Positions 15,192-19,318 of a stretch of 19,318 nucleotides of DNA are shown here, piece by piece (within the stretch, counting starts at the first letter, position 1; every line of letters begins with the position of its first letter). The DNA comes from Kiloniellaceae bacterium (GTDB lineage Bacteria; Pseudomonadota; Alphaproteobacteria; Kiloniellales; Kiloniellaceae), in NCBI GenBank assembly GCA_028280915.1, contig JANQKX010000052.1:1-19318 (forward strand), given 5' to 3'. Made by a program: the position numbers and the translations under genes. The notes below the pieces were generated by a model that saw only the letters and a list, made by a program, of their open reading frames with translations, was not told the DNA's origin and searched no databases.

Positions 15192-15734
15192 GTGAGTGAA
15201 AAATCCGGCGAAGGACATCCGGCTCTCCGCCCCGGTGAGCTTGCCTTTACGATTCTGATCACCCTTGTTGCCGCCATCCTCCTGAGCCAGATCGGCGAGC
15301 AGACAAAATTCTACAAACGTCTGAAGCTGCCCACCCAGCCCGGTTTCTGGCCGGCCCTTTCGCTGGGCGGCATGGTGCTGAGCGGCGTCATCCTCAGCAT
15401 CACCGGTTGGCTGAAGCGCCGGCGCAGCGCCCCTGCGGGCAGCGATTTGGAAGAAATCGTCTTCATCGGGCGGGCCGTGGAATTCATGCTCTGGTTCATG
15501 GTCTATGTCTGGCTCACGCCCTGGATCGGCTACCTGGCCGCCACGATCCTCTTTATCATGTGCCTTGCCTGGCGCGCCGGTTACCGCAGTCTGCCGGTGC
15601 AGGGGCTCTGCGCCGGATTGGGGCTTTTTGTCGTGCTTTTGTTCAAGAGCTTCTTGAGCGTCAAGATTCCCGGCGGGGAGGTCTACACCTTGCTGCCGCA
15701 GGGTTTGCAAACCTTCATGATGGTCAATTTCTAA
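15192..15734 (+). CDS. tctB: tripartite tricarboxylate transporter small membrane subunit TctB
   Basis: The 180-residue membrane protein starts at GTG 15192, preceded by GAGGGAGG. It has about four hydrophobic helices: residues ~16-34, ~54-72, ~96-116 and a segment around 120-155. The N-terminal helix followed by a LPTQPGFWPALSLGGMVL loop is typical of TctB. TctB pairs with the large subunit TctA in a secondary transporter that moves carboxylates across the inner membrane using ion gradients and a periplasmic binding protein. tctA follows after 19 bases. No tctC adjoins; the only one seen is at 2818-3789 on the other strand. Confidence 0.87.
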   Translation: MSEKSGEGHPALRPGELAFTILITLVAAILLSQIGEQTKFYKRLKLPTQPGFWPALSLGGMVLSGVILSITGWLKRRRSAPAGSDLEEIVFIGRAVEFMLWFMVYVWLTPWIGYLAATILFIMCLAWRAGYRSLPVQGLCAGLGLFVVLLFKSFLSVKIPGGEVYTLLPQGLQTFMMVNF

Positions 15735-15753
15735 AACGGCGGGGCGAAATCAC

Positions 15754-17238
15754 ATGGATCTCATTTTTGCCGCGCTCGACCAAGTATTGAACCTGCACGT
15801 GCTTGTGGCGCTGCTGATCGGCTCCATCGGCGGGGTGATCATCGGCGCCATCCCCGGGGTAGGGCCGGCCGTGGCCATCGCCATCCTGTTGCCGGCGACC
15901 TTTTCCCTTGAGCCCATCGTCGGCTTGACCTTGCTGCTCGGGGTCTATGGTTCCTCCATGTACGGCGGGGCCCTGCCGGCGATCCTGATCAACACCCCCG
16001 GCACGGCGGTCAATGCCATGACCACCTATGACGGCTTTCCCATGACCCAACGGGGCGAGGCCGGCCGGGCCCTTTCCCTCGCCTACTCCGCCTCGTTTTT
16101 CGGCGGGGTCTTCGCCATCATCGCCCTGGTCATGATTTCGCCCTTGCTGGCGGCGGTCGCGCCCATGTTCGGCTCGCGGGAGATTTTCCTCGCCGCCCTG
16201 CTGGGCCTGGTCCTGGTGGTGGTGACCCACCGGGGCATGCATTTGGTCTCCCTGATGCTGGTGTGCTTTGGCATCTTCATCAACACCATCGGCCTGGAGC
16301 CCGTGCGTTATTCCAAGCGCTACGCCTTCGATCAGCCCTGGCTCTCCTCCGGCATCGATCTGATCGTGGTCGTGCTGGGCCTGTTTGCCCTCAGCCAGGC
16401 CTTTTTGCTGCTGCTGGAGAGAGACGGAGCGCCCCACCCGCCAAAGGTCAAAACCGGCATGCTGCACGGCCTGCGGGAGGTGCTGCGCTATCCCAAGGTG
16501 GCGTCCTCCTCGTCGGTCTTCGGCATCTTGATGGGCATCATCCCGGGCGTGGGCGAGTTTTTGGCCCAGTTCTTTTCCTACAGCTTCGCGATGAAGACCT
16601 CTAAGAAGCCCGAGCAATTCGGCAAGGGCAGTCCGGAAGGCCTGATCGCCTGCGAAGCGGCCAACAACGCCGTGCCGCCGGCGGCCATGATCCCCATGCT
16701 GGCGCTGGGCATCCCCGGCGAGGCCCTGACCGCCATGATGCTGACCGTGTTCCACGTCCATAACGTGATCCCCGGCCCCACCCTGTTCCAGGACCAGCCC
16801 GATTTCGTGGTGGCCCTCTACATCTGCCTGCTGCTGCTCAACATCATGGTATTTGTCTTCCTGGGCCTGGCCAGCAAGACCCTGCTGCGTATCGTGCAGA
16901 TCCCCACCCGCTTCATCGGCGTGATGGTCCTGACCCTTTCTTTCGTGGGGGTTTATTCCCTACGCAACTCGGCGGTGGATTGCCTGATCGCCGCTGTCTT
17001 CGGCCTTTTCGGCCTGATCCTGCGGCGCCTGAACTGGCCCATCGTGCCCATCATCCTGGGCATGGTGCTGGGCGGCATCATGGAGACCAAGCTGCGCACC
17101 TCCCTGCCCCGCCTGAAAGAGCCCCTGGACCTGGTCAGCCGCCCCATCGCCGCCGTGCTCTTCAGCCTCATCGTGCTCGCCCTGGTTCTGCACTTCTGGG
17201 CGCTGTACCGCACCTGGCAGAAGAAGCGGATGGGCTAA
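15754..17238 (+). CDS. tctA: tripartite tricarboxylate transporter large permease TctA
   Basis: The permease has 494 residues with about 11-12 membrane helices. The two conserved TctA signature regions are present: GAIPGVGPAVAIAILLP with MYGGALPAILINTPGTAVNAM in the first half, and GIIPGVGEFLAQFFSY with SPEGLIACEAANNAVPPAAM and LALGIPGEALTAM in the second, reflecting the inverted-repeat fold. It carries the translocation path for the tricarboxylate or aromatic-acid substrate. In the TphC/TpiBA system of Comamonas, TctAB-type proteins import terephthalate and can be served by separate binding proteins. Its position after the dioxygenase suggests uptake of the pathway substrate (inference). The ATG at 15754 has a weak ribosome site, as is common within an operon. 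Confidence 0.93.
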   Translation: MDLIFAALDQVLNLHVLVALLIGSIGGVIIGAIPGVGPAVAIAILLPATFSLEPIVGLTLLLGVYGSSMYGGALPAILINTPGTAVNAMTTYDGFPMTQRGEAGRALSLAYSASFFGGVFAIIALVMISPLLAAVAPMFGSREIFLAALLGLVLVVVTHRGMHLVSLMLVCFGIFINTIGLEPVRYSKRYAFDQPWLSSGIDLIVVVLGLFALSQAFLLLLERDGAPHPPKVKTGMLHGLREVLRYPKVASSSSVFGILMGIIPGVGEFLAQFFSYSFAMKTSKKPEQFGKGSPEGLIACEAANNAVPPAAMIPMLALGIPGEALTAMMLTVFHVHNVIPGPTLFQDQPDFVVALYICLLLLNIMVFVFLGLASKTLLRIVQIPTRFIGVMVLTLSFVGVYSLRNSAVDCLIAAVFGLFGLILRRLNWPIVPIILGMVLGGIMETKLRTSLPRLKEPLDLVSRPIAAVLFSLIVLALVLHFWALYRTWQKKRMG

Positions 17239-17268
17239 CGGAAGTTTGCTAGGGAAACCAACCGCGCT

Positions 17269-18276
17269 CTAAACAAAGCCCTTGAGAACTTCGTAAAGCT
17301 CTTTTTCGATGGGCAGGCCTTCCTGGGCGAGGCGGATCTTGTTGGCCTCGCGGCGGGCGTTGGGGAGGCGGGCGCCGTCTTGATCGGTGATGGAGGAGAC
17401 CAGGGCCGCGACGGTGTCATCGAAAGTGCCGCCGGAGAGCATCTGCGGCTCGAAGGCGACAAAAAACTGGCCGTTGTCGATGGGTTTGCCGTCGTTTTCG
17501 GTGAAGGAGCCTTGATCGGGCCCCAGGCGGCCACCGGCCAGGGCGGTGCAGAGCACCTCCACCAGGAGGCCGATGCTGAAGCCCTTCACGCCCCCCGCCG
17601 GTGCCATGGAGCCGTCCAGGCCGGCGGCCGCGTCGGTGGTGGGATTGCCCTGATCGTCCAAGGCCCAGCCCAAGGGAATGGGCTCGCCCGCGTCGGCGGC
17701 ACGCTTGACGGCGGTCCAAGCCACGGTGGTGGCGGACTGATCCACGATGAAGGCGATTTTTCCGTCGGGTGCGGGCACGGCGTAGGAGATGGGATTGGTG
17801 CCGATGATGGGGGTGCGGCCGCCGAAGGGCGCCACGGTGGGCATGGCGTTGGTGGCCCCCAGGCCCAGCAGCCCGGCACGGGCCAGCACGCCGGTGTGAT
17901 AGCCCAGGGTCGCGGCGTTGTAGGAGTTATAGATTCCCATGGCCGCCACCCCCTGGGCCTTCGCCGACGGGATCAGGCGTTTGAAACCGGCCTCGATCGC
18001 CGGATGGGCAAAACCATGGCGGGCATCGACCCGAAAGCTGCTCTCGGACAAGGCCTCGACCGCCGGCTTTACCTTGCCGTCCACCTTGCCGCTGCGCAGA
18101 TGGGCGCAATAGTACTGCAGCCAGTAAAAGCCATGACCTTCCAGGCCGGACAGCTCCGTATCCAAAATCGCATCGGTGAAGTAAGCCGTGCTCTCAGGCG
18201 CCAGGCCGCTGCCTTGCAGGGCGCTGCTGATCAGGTCACGGGCCGCCTCGGGCGTAAGGGTCATGGTTTGCGACAC
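17269..18276 (-). CDS. Ldh2/malate-lactate dehydrogenase family oxidoreductase
   Basis: The protein has 335 residues from GTG 18276, chosen because GGAAAGG lies about seven bases upstream and the product then begins near TLTPEAARDLISSALQGSG. A TTG at 18312 or a GTG at 18306 would add 10-12 residues. Family marks are DTELSGLEGHG, ARHGFAHPAI, MGIYNSYNAATLGYHTGVLA, FGGRTPIIGTNPISYAVPAP, GGVKGFSIGLLVEVLCTALAGG and the C-terminal ARLPNARREANK. This NAD(P)-dependent family reduces or oxidises 2-oxo/2-hydroxy acids (malate, lactate, sulfolactate, ureidoglycolate) or cyclic imino acids, so the substrate is not determined. It converges on tctA (30-base gap, no clear terminator) and diverges from the XdhC-type gene. 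It may process a 2-oxo acid from the neighbouring ring-cleavage pathway (inference). Confidence 0.88.
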   Translation of the reverse strand: MSQTMTLTPEAARDLISSALQGSGLAPESTAYFTDAILDTELSGLEGHGFYWLQYYCAHLRSGKVDGKVKPAVEALSESSFRVDARHGFAHPAIEAGFKRLIPSAKAQGVAAMGIYNSYNAATLGYHTGVLARAGLLGLGATNAMPTVAPFGGRTPIIGTNPISYAVPAPDGKIAFIVDQSATTVAWTAVKRAADAGEPIPLGWALDDQGNPTTDAAAGLDGSMAPAGGVKGFSIGLLVEVLCTALAGGRLGPDQGSFTENDGKPIDNGQFFVAFEPQMLSGGTFDDTVAALVSSITDQDGARLPNARREANKIRLAQEGLPIEKELYEVLKGFV

Positions 18277-18541
18277 GGCGGGGCCTTTCCGGGTTACGTG
18301 TGACACCTTCAATCAAGCTTTTTTTGGGGCAGCTCACGGGGCATTGTCAAACGAATTGCCCCTCACCGGCCATTGAAACGACCGGAGCCGCCAGCCACAT
18401 AACGCCTAAGGGCCAATGGGAATGACGGCCTGTTATCGTGGGTTTCCCCTGTGTTATACCGGCTCAATGAACAAAGGTAAGGCCGTCAGGGCTGATCGGG
18501 TCGTCCTCTGTGCCATTGGAAAACCAGGAGTTTGATAGGCT
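18277..18541. promoter_or_regulatory. divergent intergenic region upstream of the XdhC-type gene
   Basis: These 265 bases separate the Ldh2-type and XdhC-type genes. A possible plus-strand -10 TATACC (18455-18460) lies 16 bases after a weak TTATCG -35. A small ORF (18467-18535, 22 codons plus stop) ends just before the XdhC start. The repeat GGGGCA (18338-18343) / TGCCCC (18357-18362) could form a hairpin. No evident conserved coding sequence. Confidence 0.3.
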
Positions 18542-19318
18542 GTGACGGTGCCGGGCATGATTGAGTTGGACATCATCGGGCAGGTCAGAGACCGTCTTAC
18601 AGCCGGTCAGGACTTGGTTTTGGCCACGGTGATCCAGACCTGGGGCTCCTCGCCCCGGCCGGTGGGCAGTGAAATGACCATCACCCGAAGCGGCGACATG
18701 CAGGGCTCGGTTTCCGGCGGCTGCATCGAAGCCGCCGTGGTCGGCGACGCCATGGAGGTGTTCGAGACCGGCGCCGCAAAGACCCTGGAATTCGGTGTCT
18801 CCGACGCGCGGGCCTGGGAAGTGGGGTTGTCCTGCGGCGGCACGATCAAGGTGCATGTGGAACGCTTGGCGCCCGATGACCCGGACCTCTTGGATCAGCT
18901 GGCGGCCATCTGTCAGGCTCGGGAACAGCGCCACGCCGTCGCTTGGGTTCGTGATCTGGAAACGGGCGACCGCGCGGTCTTGCGGGACGGCGCCGCACCG
19001 CTGGGCAGGCTCCCGGCTCAGCTTGACGCCGAGGCCGTGATGGCCAGGGCGGCCAGCGGCATATTGACCAGCGGCTTATTGAACAGTGACGATGATCGCC
19101 AGTTTTTTGTGCGCAAGTTCCAGCCCGCGATCCAGCTGATCATCGTTGGCGCGGTGCACCTGGCCCAGCACCTGATCGGCCTGGCGGCGGCCATGGGCTT
19201 CAAGGTGACCGTGGTGGATCCGCGCCGGGCCTGGGCCTCCGCCGCCCGTTTTGGCGAGGCCGACTGCCGGGCCGAGTGGCCGGACGAGGCCATGGCGGAG
19301 ATGGGCCTGGACCGCTGG
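18542..19318 (+). CDS. XdhC/CoxF-type molybdenum hydroxylase accessory protein (3' truncated by window edge)
   Basis: The reading frame stays open to the right edge (259 codons here). A TAG directly upstream limits the start. GTG 18542 has AGGAG 11 bases before it, while GTG 18548 and ATG 18557 are alternatives. The N-terminal XdhC/CoxI domain is shown by WGSSPRPVGSEMTITRSGDM, then GSVSGGCIEAAVVGDAMEV and LSCGGTIKVHVE. The C-terminal Rossmann-type XdhC_C domain begins with IQLIIVGAVHLAQHLIGLAA and VTVVDPRRAWAS. The family binds and delivers molybdenum cofactor, or sulfurates it, for xanthine dehydrogenase/CO-dehydrogenase-type hydroxylases. A molybdenum hydroxylase may therefore lie beyond the window, possibly acting on an aromatic or N-heterocyclic substrate (inference). 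Confidence 0.85.
   Translation, partial: MTVPGMIELDIIGQVRDRLTAGQDLVLATVIQTWGSSPRPVGSEMTITRSGDMQGSVSGGCIEAAVVGDAMEVFETGAAKTLEFGVSDARAWEVGLSCGGTIKVHVERLAPDDPDLLDQLAAICQAREQRHAVAWVRDLETGDRAVLRDGAAPLGRLPAQLDAEAVMARAASGILTSGLLNSDDDRQFFVRKFQPAIQLIIVGAVHLAQHLIGLAAAMGFKVTVVDPRRAWASAARFGEADCRAEWPDEAMAEMGLDRW

Noticed and set aside
15724..16761. Minus-strand open frame of 345 codons opposite tctA
   Set aside because: Its translation is a Gly/Gln/His/Asp-rich shadow, while the plus strand encodes an unmistakable TctA permease.
18326..18362. GGGGCA repeats with TGCCCC, considered as a riboswitch or terminator
   Set aside because: A six-pair stem with a 13-base loop and no T run matches no riboswitch or terminator pattern I recognise.
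18467..18535. Small ORF of 22 residues (starts MNKGKAVRAD) just before the XdhC-type start, considered as a leader peptide
   Set aside because: It has no ribosome-binding site and no attenuator-like hairpins. Its overlap with the AGGAG of the next gene is probably chance, though coupling cannot be excluded.

Overview
The window is a GC-rich, densely coded bacterial chromosome segment. Protein character and the System I (Ccm) cytochrome c maturation genes suggest an alphaproteobacterium, possibly a Rhodospirillales-like marine or soil heterotroph. That placement is inferred from sequence style, not from a marker gene. I see no rRNA or tRNA gene, insertion sequence, phage gene or CRISPR array.

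Layout. (1) 1-2733, plus strand: the end of a cytochrome c maturation operon, a CcmF C-terminus continuous in frame with CcmH, overlapping ccmI by ATGA. (2) 2756-6374, minus strand: a probable operon of a tandem universal stress protein, an alkaline-phosphatase-superfamily sulfatase/phosphonate monoester hydrolase and an orphan TctC-type solute-binding protein, closed by a strong intrinsic terminator. (3) 6518-7540, minus: an AraC-family regulator. (4) 7738-15120: a catabolic island on both strands, with a fumarylacetoacetate hydrolase (HpaG-like) protein (-), an acetoacetate-decarboxylase-superfamily enzyme (+), a minus-strand operon cytochrome P450 -> glutamine-synthetase-like ligase -> HpaE/XylG-like semialdehyde dehydrogenase, and a divergent LigB-type extradiol dioxygenase (HpaD-like, +). 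(5) 15192-17238, plus: TctB and TctA membrane subunits of a tripartite tricarboxylate transporter, directly behind the dioxygenase. (6) 17269-18276, minus: an Ldh2/malate-lactate dehydrogenase family oxidoreductase. (7) 18542-end, plus: an XdhC/CoxF-type molybdenum-enzyme accessory protein running off the window.

How it may work together (inference). TctBA, perhaps with the distant TctC, would import an aromatic or carboxylate substrate. The P450 and the glutamine-synthetase-like ligase would prepare it by oxygenation or demethylation and by gamma-glutamylation or amide formation. The LigB-type dioxygenase would cleave the resulting catechol, the dehydrogenase would oxidise the ring-cleavage semialdehyde, and the FAH-family enzyme would decarboxylate or isomerise the product. 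This resembles the homoprotocatechuate (3,4-dihydroxyphenylacetate) meta pathway. The P450, GS-like ligase and ADC-superfamily enzyme are not part of that textbook pathway, and HpaF, HpaH and HpaI are absent from the window. The substrate is therefore unknown, and this cluster is the best candidate for an undescribed system.
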